Positions 16,165 through 25,056 of a stretch of 55,346 nt of DNA are shown here, in pieces. Each line of letters starts with the position of its first letter. Position 1 is the stretch's first letter. Made by a program: the position numbers and the translations under genes. The notes beneath the pieces are model-generated. The model worked only from the letters and a program-made list of their open reading frames with translations. It was not told where the DNA came from and searched no databases. This stretch comes from Chloroflexota bacterium. GTDB taxonomy: Bacteria > Chloroflexota > Limnocylindria > Limnocylindrales > CSP1-4. The DNA lies in the NCBI GenBank assembly GCA_019637815.1, contig JAHBUZ010000001.1, positions 215,865 to 271,210 on the forward strand, written 5' to 3'.

Positions 16165-17328
16165 ATGACGACCCCCATCGCCCCCTGTCCGCCGCAGGTC
16201 CGCGCCGGCGACCTGTGTGCCCGCCGCGTCGACCTCCCGGACATCCCCCGCACGACCTGGGACCGGCTCCTGGCGGCGACCGCGTGTCCCAGCCCGTTCT
16301 CTCGATGGACGGTCCACCGTGCCTGGTGGGATGCGTACGCGGTCACGGCACACCCCCAGTACCTCGTCGTGGCACCCAGCGATCGTCCGGACGCGCTCGG
16401 TGACGAGGTCGTCGCGATCGTGCCGCTGATGCATCGTCATCCATCCGCCCTCGGTGATGACGCGTCCGCCACGCACATGCGCCGCCCGTCGGATGGGGTC
16501 GTGGCCCCGGACGCACCCACCGTGTTCATGGCCGCGAGCTATCACGCGGACTACGCCACCTTCCTGTGTGACCCCGATGACTTGCCGGCGGTGTGCGAGG
16601 CGGTGGTCCGGGCGCTCGAGCAGGATGCACGGGGTCCGTTCGCCTGGGATGCCATCGACCTGCGTCGGCTGCGTGCGGAGGACCCCGTCGTGGATGCGAT
16701 GGCCGCAGCGCTCCGGGCTGGTCCTGCGAGCTGGCGGGTGGAGGTCAGCCAGGAGGATGTCTGCCCGGTGGTGCGACTGCCCGGCAGTGGCGACTGGGAT
16801 GAGTATCTGGCCACGCTGGGCAAGAAGGCCCGTCACGAGATCCGGCGCAAGCTCCGGCGCGCCGAGGCGGCGGGCGAGGTGCGCTATCACGAGGCGCCGC
16901 TGGAGCCGGCCTCCGTGGAGGCCTTCATCGACCTCCACCAGGCGCGGTGGGGGGAGGACGGCCTGTTCCCGGCCACCGAGGGCGGGGACCGCAGCCGACG
17001 CTTCCTCCATCGTTTGTCCGAGCTCGAGGCCGCCGAGGGTCCCGATGCCCAGCTCCAGCTCGGCCAGGTGACCGTCGGTGACCGGCTGGTGTTCGCCGGG
17101 GTCGGCTTCGATGACGGGACGACCTGCTACTTCTACAACGCCGGCGCCGACCCATCGGCCCGGGAGCTGTCGCCAGGGGTCACGGGGACCGCGGCCTATC
17201 TCCGGGACCGGATGGCTGCCGGCCGGACCCGCTTCGACTTCCTCCGGGGCGACGAGGCCTACAAGTACGAATGGGGCGCGCTCGACGAGGCCGTGATGCG
17301 CATCCTGGTGACACGCGCTCCGGCCTGA
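16165..17328 (+). CDS. CelD/FemAB-like GNAT acyltransferase (BioF2-like domain)
   Basis: A 387-residue protein of the BioF2-like acetyltransferase group (CelD/BcsL/FemAB relatives). The N-terminal half has FSRWTVHRAWWDAYA and the C-terminal GNAT fold carries the characteristic YLATLGKKARHEIRRKLRRAE, VEAFIDLHQARWGEDG, and RFDFLRGDEAYKYEWGA. Such proteins often sit in polysaccharide clusters, and some modify glycans or peptidoglycan with acyl or aminoacyl groups. The lack of a signal peptide or helix places it in the cytoplasm. The chosen ATG follows a possible -10; ATG 16069 is in frame but its extra residues look non-coding. A strong hairpin follows the stop. Confidence 0.75.
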   Translation: MTTPIAPCPPQVRAGDLCARRVDLPDIPRTTWDRLLAATACPSPFSRWTVHRAWWDAYAVTAHPQYLVVAPSDRPDALGDEVVAIVPLMHRHPSALGDDASATHMRRPSDGVVAPDAPTVFMAASYHADYATFLCDPDDLPAVCEAVVRALEQDARGPFAWDAIDLRRLRAEDPVVDAMAAALRAGPASWRVEVSQEDVCPVVRLPGSGDWDEYLATLGKKARHEIRRKLRRAEAAGEVRYHEAPLEPASVEAFIDLHQARWGEDGLFPATEGGDRSRRFLHRLSELEAAEGPDAQLQLGQVTVGDRLVFAGVGFDDGTTCYFYNAGADPSARELSPGVTGTAAYLRDRMAAGRTRFDFLRGDEAYKYEWGALDEAVMRILVTRAPA

Positions 17329-17340
17329 CGTGCCGCCACG

Positions 17341-17360
17341 GTCGCGTCCGGTGACGCGAC
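17341..17360 (+). terminator. Short-loop hairpin after the acyltransferase gene
   Basis: GTCGCGTC (17341-17348), loop CGGT and GACGCGAC (17353-17360) form a perfect 8-bp stem with a tetraloop, 12 nt past the stop codon. No T-tract follows, so it would be a U-less terminator or mRNA end stabiliser. Confidence 0.55.
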
Positions 17361-17419
17361 GACCGGGGTCCGGTCATCAGGGCGGCCGAGCCGAGGTCAC
17401 TCGGGTGTGCCGTGACAGG

Positions 17420-17425
17420 TAGCAT
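17420..17425 (+). promoter_or_regulatory. -10 element TAGCAT, leaderless start
   Basis: TAGCAT ends exactly 9 nt before ATG 17435, the spacing seen at several other genes here. It predicts a leader of about 3 nt or less for the membrane protein at 17435. Confidence 0.5.
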
Positions 17426-17434
17426 CCGTCACCG

Positions 17435-18787
17435 ATGCGCATCTCGGAAGCCCTGAGGGCCACTGGCAGCCCCTTCTGGTACCTGGCCACGTTCGCCGCC
17501 CTGGACCTGGCCGTGTGGGCGTATCTCCGGGCCAACGGCGCGAACCTGGTCTCCACGGCACTCCTGGTCGTGGCGGCTGCCTCGTTCGTGGCTGCGGCGC
17601 TGACCACCGAGCGTCCGTTGCGCTCCGTCGGATCGGTCGCGTCGGTGATCGTGGGCCTGCAGCTGGTGCTGCGGACGCTGGTCCCGTTCCGTCCCGAGCC
17701 GCCGTTGCCGGACCTGGTGTTCCACGTCATCCCACTGGCCGCGCTCCTGGTCCTGGGGGTCGGCGTCTTCCTGGCTCGTGGACCCGACGGATCGCGTCGC
17801 CTGGCGGCGTGCATGGGGGTCGTCGCGCTCCTGGGTCTCGGCTGCCGCGCCGCGATCGTGCTGCTGGATGTGCGGCCGACGTTCGATGTGCCGCTCATCC
17901 AGGAGGCCGCCGCCGAGGCGATCCGCTCCGGGACCGATCCCTATCTCACGCACATCTTCGACTCCGGCTACCCCTATCTGCCGGTCGCGGCCATCGGTGC
18001 CACGATCGGCAGCCTGTTCGGCGATGCTCGATGGGCGATCGTGGCGGGCGATGCGATGACCCTGTTCGGCCTCGGCCTCCTCGCCCGTCGCCTCGGGCTC
18101 TCCGCGGTCCTGGGTGCCACGCTGATGGCACTCTGGGCGTGGTGGACCGGCGGCATGTACGTGGCGTGGCAGGGGTTCCCCGAGCCGCTCCTCATCGGGC
18201 TGCTCACGCTGTCGATCGCCGTGCTCGCTGGGTCGCCTCGGCACCGGCTCCTGAGCGGCGTGTTCCTGGGACTCAGCATGGCCACCAAGCAGTTCGCGCT
18301 CGCGATGCTGCCCCTGCTCCTGGCATCCCGTCACGGGCGCGCGGTCTTCGTCGTGGCGCTGCTCACGACCGGTCTCATCGTCACGCCGTTCGCGGCGTGG
18401 CACCCGCCCGAGTTCTTCGAGGGGACGTTCTGGTCCCTGCTTGCGGAACCGGGTCGTGACTACTCGCTCAATCTCCTGGTCGGGCCCGGGTTCCGTCTCG
18501 ACCCGCCATATGTGCCGATCCTGCTGCTCGCGTTGGCCGCGGGCTGGCTCGTCAGCCGACGCGTGGCTCGCATCGACGCGGATGCCGGGTGGCTGGCCGG
18601 CTCGGCATGTCTGCTGCTCATCGCGTTCCTCGCGAACCGGATCGCGTTCGTCAACTACTACGCCATCCCGATGCTGGTCCTGATCGCCCTGGTGATGCTG
18701 CTGTCGGCGCGGGTGCCGGACCCGGCGGGGGTGGCTTCGGTCGGAGGCTCGGTCGACGACCAGACCGCCACCCGGTCGAAGGGCTAG
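17435..18787 (+). CDS. GT-C-like polytopic membrane protein (GT87-related)
   Basis: A 450-residue membrane protein with about twelve hydrophobic helices. After an N-terminal block of four helices it has [28 protein letters not shown], matching the first extracytoplasmic loop of GT87/GT-C enzymes, where an acidic residue and a Tyr/Pro-rich segment form the active site. [18 protein letters not shown] resembles the conserved Lys-containing helix of this group. It likely transfers a sugar from a polyprenyl-phosphate donor, like the other GT-C genes upstream. The first helices lack a clear match, so the family call is moderate. The stop codon TAG is part of a TAGCAT promoter-like element for the next gene. 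Confidence 0.65.
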   Translation: MRISEALRATGSPFWYLATFAALDLAVWAYLRANGANLVSTALLVVAAASFVAAALTTERPLRSVGSVASVIVGLQLVLRTLVPFRPEPPLPDLVFHVIPLAALLVLGVGVFLARGPDGSRRLAACMGVVALLGLGCRAAIVLLDVRPTFDVPLIQEAAAEAIRSGTDPYLTHIFDSGYPYLPVAAIGATIGSLFGDARWAIVAGDAMTLFGLGLLARRLGLSAVLGATLMALWAWWTGGMYVAWQGFPEPLLIGLLTLSIAVLAGSPRHRLLSGVFLGLSMATKQFALAMLPLLLASRHGRAVFVVALLTTGLIVTPFAAWHPPEFFEGTFWSLLAEPGRDYSLNLLVGPGFRLDPPYVPILLLALAAGWLVSRRVARIDADAGWLAGSACLLLIAFLANRIAFVNYYAIPMLVLIALVMLLSARVPDPAGVASVGGSVDDQTATRSKG

Positions 18788-18824
18788 CATCGAGGCTCAC
18801 GTCGCCACGGCCCGGTGGTGACGT
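18785..18824 (+). promoter_or_regulatory. TAGCAT element plus 10-bp inverted repeat ahead of the Gfo/Idh-NagB unit
   Basis: TAGCAT (18785-18790) overlaps the stop codon of the preceding gene and may be the -10 for the downstream pair. Just beyond it ACGTCGCCAC (18799-18808), a 6-nt loop and GTGGTGACGT (18815-18824) form a 10-bp stem with one G-U pair. At the start of the mRNA this could be an operator for a dimeric regulator, a 5' stabilising hairpin, or the terminator of the previous gene. Confidence 0.45.
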
Positions 18825-18855
18825 CAGCGACGACCAGCTTGCGGGGGACCCAGGG

Positions 18856-20055
18856 ATGCGCCATCACGCCATCAGCATGCTCGGCACCGGTCTCATCGGT
18901 GACTTCTATACCCAGACGCTCCACGGCCAGCGCGGCGCGGACCGGGTGCGGGTGGTGTACTCGCGGAGCGAGAGTCGTGGTGCGGCGTTCCAGGAGCGCT
19001 GGGACATCCCGGAGTCCACGACGGACCTCGAGGCGGCGATCAGGCATCCCGACACGGACGTGGTCGTGGTCGCTCTGCCGAACCACCTCCACGAGCAGGC
19101 CGTGACCATGGCCGCGGCCGCCGGCAAGGCGGTGCTGTGCACCAAGCCGCTCGGGCGGACCGCGGAGGAGGCGCAGCGGATGCTCGCCGCGGTCGAGGGG
19201 GCGGGCGTCTTCGGCGGCTATCTCGAGGATCTGTGCTACACGCCCAAGACGCTCAAGGCGATCGCGTCGGTGGAGGCGGGGGCGCTCGGTGATGTGACCT
19301 GGGTGCGCTCGCGCGAGACGCATCCGGGCCCGCACTCGGCGTGGTTCTGGGACGGTCGGCTCACGGGTGGCGGCGCCATCATCGACCTGGGTTGCCACTG
19401 CATCGAGATCATCCGCAACTTCGTGGGCAAGGGCAACCGACCCGTGGAGGTCCTGTGCCACACGGACACGCTGGTCCATCCCATCGCGGACGAGGACAAC
19501 GCCATCGCGCTCATCCGCTTCGAGTCCGGGGCGATCGGCCAGTTCGAGGTGAGCTGGACGTTCCGGGGCGGCATGGACCTGCGCGACGAGGTCGCCGGGA
19601 CCCAGGGCACGATCTGGCTCAACCACTTCCTGCGCACCGGCTTCGAGATGTTCACGACCGGTGGCAGCGGCGGCTATGTCGCCGAGAAGGCGGAGACGGC
19701 CGCGGGCTGGCTGTTCCCGGTCGGCGACGAGGTGTCCGAGCTGGGCTATGTCGACATGTTCACGGACATGTTCCGGTCCATCGACGCCGGCACCAGCCCA
19801 CGCGAGACGTTCTATGACGGGTACGTCGTGAACGCGATCATGGACGCCGCCTTCCGATCGGCAAAGGCGCACGCCTGGGAGCCGGTGACCCTCGACTGGC
19901 GGGGCGGCACCACGCCACGCATCGCCATCACGCCCGAGATGTACGAGGGGTTCGTGGTCATCAAGCGGGAGCTCCTGCCCGACGGCCGCAGCAAGCTCAT
20001 CCTCAAGGACCCGGTCACGGGCGACTTCAGCGACCGGGTCGTCGCTGGTGCCTGA
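18856..20055 (+). CDS. Gfo/Idh/MocA family oxidoreductase (copy 1)
   Basis: A 399-residue NAD(P)-dependent sugar oxidoreductase. The N-terminal Rossmann fold begins [18 protein letters not shown], and [20 protein letters not shown] precedes the catalytic Lys motif CTKPLGRT. The C-terminal alpha/beta domain has the substrate-binding [17 protein letters not shown]. Members oxidise or epimerise sugars and cyclitols, sometimes through 3-keto intermediates. Its N-terminus closely resembles that of the copy at 25057 (MLGTGFIGDF), so these two are paralogs. It overlaps NagB by 8 nt. ATG 18856 is preceded by the purine-rich GGGGGACCCAGGG. Confidence 0.85.
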   Translation: MRHHAISMLGTGLIGDFYTQTLHGQRGADRVRVVYSRSESRGAAFQERWDIPESTTDLEAAIRHPDTDVVVVALPNHLHEQAVTMAAAAGKAVLCTKPLGRTAEEAQRMLAAVEGAGVFGGYLEDLCYTPKTLKAIASVEAGALGDVTWVRSRETHPGPHSAWFWDGRLTGGGAIIDLGCHCIEIIRNFVGKGNRPVEVLCHTDTLVHPIADEDNAIALIRFESGAIGQFEVSWTFRGGMDLRDEVAGTQGTIWLNHFLRTGFEMFTTGGSGGYVAEKAETAAGWLFPVGDEVSELGYVDMFTDMFRSIDAGTSPRETFYDGYVVNAIMDAAFRSAKAHAWEPVTLDWRGGTTPRIAITPEMYEGFVVIKRELLPDGRSKLILKDPVTGDFSDRVVAGA

Positions 20056-20767
20056 GCTGGTCGTGCTGCCGCCCACGAGCTGGGCCGCGGCGGTCGCCCA
20101 GCGTCTGGCCGGGGTCGTCGACGATCGACCTGACGTGCGCATCTGCCTGCCGACCGGGGACACGCCCCGGCCGGTCTATCGATGCCTCATCGAACGGTGC
20201 GGCGCCGGTTCGTCGTTCGCATCGGCAACGATCATCGCGCTCGATGAGTGGCTGGGTCTGCCACCGGGTGATCCGGCACGCTGCGAGGTGCGTCTCCGCG
20301 AGGATCTCCTGGACGGGCTCACCGCACCACCGCGGTTCGTGCCCATCGACGCAGACGCTGCGGATCCGGATGCTGCTGCGGCAGCGCACGACCGGATCGC
20401 CGCCGAGGGCCTGGACCTCGCGATCGTGGGCCTGGGACCGAACGGCCACGTGGGCTTCAACGAGCCCGGCTCGGATGCGGCGAGCCCGACGCGGGTGGTC
20501 GAGCTGGCGCCCACCAGCCAGGCCGCGGCACAGGCACGCTACGGCGCCGGCCGGACGCCGACGCGTGGCATCACCCTGGGCATGGACCGGCTGCTCGCCG
20601 CGCACGAGCTGTGGCTGCTCGTGACGGGTGCCCACAAGGCGGACGTGCTGGCGCGGGCGCTCGAGGGCCCGGAGACGACGGACCTGCCCGCGAGCTTCCT
20701 GCGCCGACATCCCCGCCTCGTGGTGATGGCGGACGCGGGCGCCGCCGCGGGTGTCGCAAGGGCCTGA
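20048..20767 (+). CDS. nagB: Glucosamine-6-phosphate deaminase (NagB-type)
   Basis: A 239-residue enzyme of the NagB/6-phosphogluconolactonase fold that would turn glucosamine-6-phosphate into fructose-6-phosphate and ammonia. It has the phosphate loop [12 protein letters not shown], the catalytic Asp in [10 protein letters not shown], and [15 protein letters not shown], which is specific to deaminases rather than lactonases. [24 protein letters not shown] is the conserved C-terminal helix-strand region. The length fits the short Bacillus-type enzyme without the allosteric extension of E. coli. GTG 20048 overlaps the preceding gene by 8 nt. NagA and a ROK kinase encoded downstream at 31.7-33.7 kb complete a GlcNAc route. 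Confidence 0.85.
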   Translation: MPELVVLPPTSWAAAVAQRLAGVVDDRPDVRICLPTGDTPRPVYRCLIERCGAGSSFASATIIALDEWLGLPPGDPARCEVRLREDLLDGLTAPPRFVPIDADAADPDAAAAAHDRIAAEGLDLAIVGLGPNGHVGFNEPGSDAASPTRVVELAPTSQAAAQARYGAGRTPTRGITLGMDRLLAAHELWLLVTGAHKADVLARALEGPETTDLPASFLRRHPRLVVMADAGAAAGVARA

Positions 20768-20818
20768 CGTCGCGCCGTCGCGGGGAAGACCGCCGTCCAG
20801 CGACCGCCGACCGACCCG
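20768..20818. other. Convergent gap between nagB and the ROK regulator
   Basis: A 51-bp GC-rich gap between converging genes. I see no clean hairpin or T-tract in it. Confidence 0.5.
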
Positions 20819-22102
20819 TCAGGAGCCGCTCGGGAGCGGTGCGCCCACCGCGGTGGGTCCCGGCTCGCCGTGGTGCACCCAGGTCGCGAGGACCTCGGGC
20901 CGGAACAGCTGGTCGGCGACCATCGTGGACGCGCCCAGGACACCCGCCATGCCCCCGAGCGCGGATCGGGCGAGGACCAGGTCGCGTGTCGCCAACGGCA
21001 GCGACCGGCGATAGACGGTCTCGCGGATGGTGGCCAGGAACTGGTCCCCGCTCTGCGCCACGCCCCCGGCGACGACCACGAGCGACGGGTTGTAGAAGTT
21101 GACGATGCTCGCCAGCACCTGGCCGATGCGTCTACCCGCCACCTGGAGCAGCGACACGGCGACCGGGTCGCCATGGTCGGCCGCGCGCGCCACGTCCCGA
21201 GCGTCGATGTCACCGGTCTGGTGCAGCACGCGTGCCAGGAACGGGCTCCGACCGTCCTCGGCTACCTCCCTGCCCTGGCGGGCGATGGCGGCCCCACCCG
21301 CGAGCGCCTCGAGGCACCCCACGTTGCCACACCGACACACGATGGCGGCGTCCTCCACGACCTGGATGTGCCCCACATCGCCGGCGCTGCCCTGGGCGCC
21401 CCGGTGGAGATGTCCCCCCGCCAGGATCCCGGCACCGATGCCCGTGCCCACCTTGATGACCACGACGTCACGATGACCCACCGCGACACCCGAGCGCCAT
21501 TCGCCGAGCGCGAGCGTGTTGACATCGTTGTCCACCCACACGGGTGCGTCCCAGCGCGTCGAGAAGCGCTCCCGGATGGGCGTGCCGTCCCAGCCGGGCA
21601 TGATGGGCGGTGAGATGGGCCTGCCGGTCCCGAACTCGACCGGGCCGGGCACGCTGATGCCCACGCCCCACAGCCGACCGGGCAACCGTCGCGGGCCCAT
21701 GCTGAGATGCTCGAACAGCTCGTCCACGCGCCCCAGACACACGTCCGGCCCGGTCGCGATATCCGCGGGCTCCGCGTGATGTGCCAGCACCTGGCCATCG
21801 AGCGTGGTAGCGGCGACATCGAGGCTGGTGGCGCCCAGGTCTGCCACCAGCAGGTGGCCGGCGTCCCCCCGGAACGCGAGTCGTCGGGGCGGACGGCCAC
21901 CGGTGCTGGGGCCCGTCTCGCCCTCCACCACGAGGCCCCGATCGAGCAGCTCTGCGACCCGTCCTGCGACGACGCCTCGTCCCAGGCCGGTGCGCGCCAC
22001 GAGCTCGGCCCTCGAGTCCACGCCGCCGAGCCGGATCCCATCCAGCACGGTCACGAGGGTATCGAGGGACTCCTCCGCCAGGGGGGTCCGTTCGCGGGCC
22101 AT
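20819..22102 (-). CDS. ROK-family transcriptional regulator (NagC/XylR type)
   Basis: A 427-residue ROK repressor. An N-terminal winged helix (about 1-75) has VDSRAELVARTGLGRGVVAGRVAELLDRGLV and the wing STGGRPPRR. The sugar-binding ROK domain follows: LVADLGATSLDVAATTLDG, VGISVPGPVEF, WVDNDVNTLALGEW, KVGTGIGAGIL and the zinc motif HIQVVEDAAIVCRCGNVGC, then LEALAGG. It sits between the Gfo/Idh-NagB pair and the divergent ABC operon, so it likely controls both in response to a cluster sugar. ATG 22102 has TATGAT 7 nt upstream, favouring a leaderless start there over the in-frame ATGs at 22111 and 22114. Confidence 0.85.
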   Translation of the reverse strand: MARERTPLAEESLDTLVTVLDGIRLGGVDSRAELVARTGLGRGVVAGRVAELLDRGLVVEGETGPSTGGRPPRRLAFRGDAGHLLVADLGATSLDVAATTLDGQVLAHHAEPADIATGPDVCLGRVDELFEHLSMGPRRLPGRLWGVGISVPGPVEFGTGRPISPPIMPGWDGTPIRERFSTRWDAPVWVDNDVNTLALGEWRSGVAVGHRDVVVIKVGTGIGAGILAGGHLHRGAQGSAGDVGHIQVVEDAAIVCRCGNVGCLEALAGGAAIARQGREVAEDGRSPFLARVLHQTGDIDARDVARAADHGDPVAVSLLQVAGRRIGQVLASIVNFYNPSLVVVAGGVAQSGDQFLATIRETVYRRSLPLATRDLVLARSALGGMAGVLGASTMVADQLFRPEVLATWVHHGEPGPTAVGAPLPSGS

Positions 22103-22203
22103 GCGGACCATCATAGGTTCCGCTGTCGAGAGGCGGACTTTTGCACTTGACATGCGGAAGTACCATCGGAAGTGACGGATCGGTGGCGAGAGGGTGACGA
22201 CGA
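22103..22203. promoter_or_regulatory. Divergent operator/promoter region between regulator and amino-sugar operon
   Basis: This gap has TATGAT on the minus strand at 22110-22115 as the regulator's -10. Repeated ACTT (22137-22140, 22145-22148) and AAGT (22158-22161, 22170-22173) boxes face each other: CACTT (22144-22148) pairs with AAGTG (22170-22174). A perfect TTGACA lies at 22147-22152 on the plus strand, but no good -10 stands 16-18 bp beyond it; TACCAT (22161-22166) is the only -10-like hexamer nearby. AGAGGG at about 22189 is a possible ribosome site for GTG 22204. The boxes are candidate sites for the ROK regulator. Confidence 0.5.
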
Positions 22204-23391
22204 GTGGCATCGGTGGACGGCATCGGCGCAGCGGTGATCGGCTCCGGCTTCATCGGCACGGTGCACGTGGAGGCGCTGCGTCGCCTGGGCGTCACCGTCC
22301 ACGGCATCCTCGGCGCATCGGCGGACCGCGCGGATGCCGCCGCGCGTCGCCTGGGCGTCCCGAAGGCATATCCGGACCTGGATGCGCTGCTCGCGGATCC
22401 GGCCGTGGACGTGGTCCACGTGACGTCCCCCAACCGCCTCCACTTCCCCCAGGTCCGCGCGATCATCGCGGCCGGCCGGCACGTGGTGTGCGAGAAGCCG
22501 CTCGCGGTGACCTCCGAGGAGTCCGCGGAGCTGGTGGCGCTGGCCGCCCACACGGACCGCATCTGCGCCGTCAACTACAACATCCGGTTCTATCCGCTCA
22601 ACCAGCATCTGCACGGGGAGGTGGCTGCCGGGACGCTCGGAGACATCCGATTGTTGAGCGGACGCTACTTCCAGGACTGGCTGTTCGAGGACACCGACTG
22701 GAACTGGCGTCTCGATCCCGCGGAGGGCGGCACGTTGCGGGCCTTCGGTGACATCGGGACCCACTGGGTGGACCTCGTGAGCTTCATCACGGGCTCCCGG
22801 GTGGCCGCGGTCATGGCGGAGCTCGTGACGGCCATCCCGACCCGCCAGCAGCCGGCCGGACCGGTCGAGACGTTCTCCACGGAGCGCTCCACGGACACCA
22901 TCGCGCGACAGATGTCCACCGATGACATCGCGCTGCTGTTGCTCCGCTTCGAGAACGGGGCTCGCGGCTCGGTGGCCATCTCCCAGGTGAGCGCGGGTCG
23001 CAAGAACTCGCTCCAGTACGAGATCGACGGCAGTCGCGGCTCGGCCGCCTGGGATTCCGAGACCCCCGACCACCTGTGGCTGGGTCATCGGGACCGGCCG
23101 AACGAGATCCTCCAGCGCGGCCCGGCACTCATGAACGCGCTCGGCAGCGCGGCCGCCAGCCTGCCCGGTGGCCACGTCGAGGGCTTCGGGGATACCTTCC
23201 ATGCGCTGTTCCGGGCCATCTACCAGGCGGTCGCCGCCGGCCGGATGCCCGACCGTCCCACCTTCGCCACGTTCGAGGACGGCCACCACGAGATGCTCCT
23301 GGGCGACGCGGTCCTCGTGTCCGCGCGCGAGGGCCGCTGGGTGGACGTCGCCTCGGTGTCCGCACCCATCGTTGAGGGAGCCCTCGCATGA
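22204..23391 (+). CDS. Gfo/Idh/MocA family oxidoreductase (copy 2)
   Basis: A 395-residue dehydrogenase heading the long plus-strand operon. It has AAVIGSGFIGTVHVEALRRLG, VDVVHVTSPNRLHFPQV and the catalytic Lys motif CEKPLAVT. The C-terminal domain includes YFQDWLFEDTDWNWR and FGDIGTHWVDLVSFITG with the conserved His, as in glucoside- and inositol-type dehydrogenases of the family. It differs clearly from the other two copies, so it probably acts on another substrate or step. GTG 22204 is used. The stop overlaps the next ATG (ATGA), giving tight coupling to the TIM-barrel isomerase. Confidence 0.85.
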   Translation: MASVDGIGAAVIGSGFIGTVHVEALRRLGVTVHGILGASADRADAAARRLGVPKAYPDLDALLADPAVDVVHVTSPNRLHFPQVRAIIAAGRHVVCEKPLAVTSEESAELVALAAHTDRICAVNYNIRFYPLNQHLHGEVAAGTLGDIRLLSGRYFQDWLFEDTDWNWRLDPAEGGTLRAFGDIGTHWVDLVSFITGSRVAAVMAELVTAIPTRQQPAGPVETFSTERSTDTIARQMSTDDIALLLLRFENGARGSVAISQVSAGRKNSLQYEIDGSRGSAAWDSETPDHLWLGHRDRPNEILQRGPALMNALGSAAASLPGGHVEGFGDTFHALFRAIYQAVAAGRMPDRPTFATFEDGHHEMLLGDAVLVSAREGRWVDVASVSAPIVEGALA

Positions 23392-24302
23392 AGCTCGGTC
23401 TGCTCACCGCCCCGTTCCCGGAGACGCCCCTCGGCGAGGTCGCCCGCTGGACCGCCGACAACGGCTTCGAATCGCTGGAGATCGCCTGCTGGCCGCGTAC
23501 CACCGGCCCCACCCGGCGCTATGCCGGGACGTCCCACATCGACGTCGCGAACCTGTCCGACGCGCAGGCGCGCGAGATCGTCGACGAGATCACCGGCCTG
23601 GGGCTGGGCATCTCGGGTCTCGGGTTCTATCCCAACCCGCTCCACCCGGACCCCGACCACCGGGCACGCGTCATCGCGCACCTGGAGCTGGTCATCGCGG
23701 CCGCGGCGCGCATGGGCGTGCCGTTCGTGAACACGTTCATGGGCGGTGACGCCTCGAAGACCCAGGACCAGAACTGGGACGAGGCGCTCAAGGTCTGGCC
23801 GCGCATCGTGGCCGTCGCGAAGGACCACGGGGTGCGTCTGACCATCGAGAACTGCCCCATGATCTTCTCGAAGGATGAGTGGCCGGCCGGCCACAACATC
23901 GCGTGGAGCCCCTACATCTGGCGACGCATCCTCGAGCAGTGGGGCGGCACCATCGGGCTCAATTACGACCCCTCCCACCTCGTCTGGCTGATGATCGATC
24001 AGGGTCGCTTCATCCGCGAGTTCGGGGACCACATCCTCCACGTCCAGGCGAAGGACCTGATGATCGATCGGGACGGCCTGTATGAGCGGGGCACCCTGTC
24101 CGCGGGCATCGGCTGGCAGGTGCCGCGCATCCCCGGTCTCGGGGACGTGGACTGGCGGGAGGTCTTCTCCGCGCTGTACCGTGCGGGCTACGACGGCGAC
24201 ATCATCATCGAGCACGAGGACCGGGTCTTCGAGGGCACCGACGAGAAGGTCAAGCGCGGCTTCCTCATCGCCCGGGACACGCTCCGACCCTTCATCAGGT
24301 GA
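23388..24302 (+). CDS. Sugar-phosphate isomerase/epimerase-like TIM barrel
   Basis: A 304-residue xylose-isomerase-like TIM-barrel protein (IolE/IolI/IolH group). The four expected metal ligands are all present: Glu in VRLTIENCPM, Asp and His in LNYDPSHLVW, His in HVQAKDLM and Glu in IIIEHED. It opens KLGLLTAPFPETPLGEVARWTADNGFESLEIA, typical of the family. Members isomerise, epimerise or dehydrate sugars, and some act in 3-keto-glycoside cleavage together with Gfo/Idh dehydrogenases, which flank it here. ATG 23388 overlaps the preceding stop, and its own stop overlaps the aldolase start. Exact reaction unknown. Confidence 0.78.
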   Translation: MKLGLLTAPFPETPLGEVARWTADNGFESLEIACWPRTTGPTRRYAGTSHIDVANLSDAQAREIVDEITGLGLGISGLGFYPNPLHPDPDHRARVIAHLELVIAAAARMGVPFVNTFMGGDASKTQDQNWDEALKVWPRIVAVAKDHGVRLTIENCPMIFSKDEWPAGHNIAWSPYIWRRILEQWGGTIGLNYDPSHLVWLMIDQGRFIREFGDHILHVQAKDLMIDRDGLYERGTLSAGIGWQVPRIPGLGDVDWREVFSALYRAGYDGDIIIEHEDRVFEGTDEKVKRGFLIARDTLRPFIR

Positions 24303-25054
24303 TCCGAATGACCCTCGATATCGCCACCCTCGAATACCGGGACGTGGCCAAGACCATCGACCACTCATTGCTCAAGCCGGAGCTGGACGACGCGTTCGTG
24401 CATGCCGGTTGCGAGCTCGCGGCGGCGTATGACGTGGCATCGGTGTGCTGCCGGCCGGCGGACGTGGTGCGGGCCCGGGACATCCTGGCCGGCACGGACG
24501 TGGCCGTCGGCACGACCATCGGTTTTCCGCACGGCAACCACCGCACGTCCATCAAGGTCGCCGAAGCGCACGCGGCGCTCGACGATGGCGCCACCGAGCT
24601 GGACATGGTGCTGCTCATCGGGGCGCTCCGGTCGGGTCGGGACCAGGAGGTCCGGGACGACATCGCGGCGATCGTGGAGGTCGCCCACGCGGCAGGTGCC
24701 ATCGTCAAGGTCATCTTCGAGAACGCCTATCTCACGGACGACGAGAAGGTGCGTGCGTGTCGGCTGACGGAGGCCGCCGGCGGTGACTTCGTCAAGACGT
24801 CCACGGGCTTCGCGCCCAGCGGCGCGACCATCGGTGATCTGCAGCTGATGCGCGCGAACACCTCGCCCCATGTCCAGGTCAAGGCCGCGGGCGGCGTCCG
24901 GACGCTCGATGCGTTGCTGGAGGTCATGGCCGTGGGCGTGACGCGCATCGGCGCCACGACCACGAGCACCATCCTCGACGACTTCAAGGCCCGCAAGGCC
25001 GGTCTGGCCGCGGCACCCGTCACGACCGGCTCCAGCGTCGGTGGGGGGTACTGA
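24299..25054 (+). CDS. deoC: Deoxyribose-phosphate aldolase family protein (DeoC)
   Basis: A 251-residue class I aldolase of the DeoC family, which splits 2-deoxyribose-5-phosphate into glyceraldehyde-3-phosphate and acetaldehyde. It has IDHSLLKPEL near the N-terminus, TTIGFPHG, ELDMVLLIGAL, the lysine of VKVIFENAYL and the Schiff-base lysine of GDFVKTSTGF, then VKAAGGVRT. All the expected catalytic residues appear present. No deoxyribose kinase, phosphopentomutase or nucleoside phosphorylase is nearby; its neighbours handle amino sugars and sugar oxidation, so it may cleave another phosphorylated sugar. GTG 24299 makes a GTGA overlap; ATG 24308 is the alternative. Confidence 0.83.
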   Translation: MIRMTLDIATLEYRDVAKTIDHSLLKPELDDAFVHAGCELAAAYDVASVCCRPADVVRARDILAGTDVAVGTTIGFPHGNHRTSIKVAEAHAALDDGATELDMVLLIGALRSGRDQEVRDDIAAIVEVAHAAGAIVKVIFENAYLTDDEKVRACRLTEAAGGDFVKTSTGFAPSGATIGDLQLMRANTSPHVQVKAAGGVRTLDALLEVMAVGVTRIGATTTSTILDDFKARKAGLAAAPVTTGSSVGGGY

Positions 25055-25056
25055 GC

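Noticed and set aside
20819..22102. Calling the gene a ROK sugar kinase
   Set aside because: It has an N-terminal winged-helix domain of about 75 residues that the kinase at 31689 lacks, and it is divergent to the operon, so a regulator is the better call.
22147..22152. Perfect TTGACA as a full sigma-70 promoter for the operon at 22204
   Set aside because: No acceptable -10 stands 16-18 bp downstream (AAGTGA at 17 bp). I kept it only as part of a mixed regulatory region.
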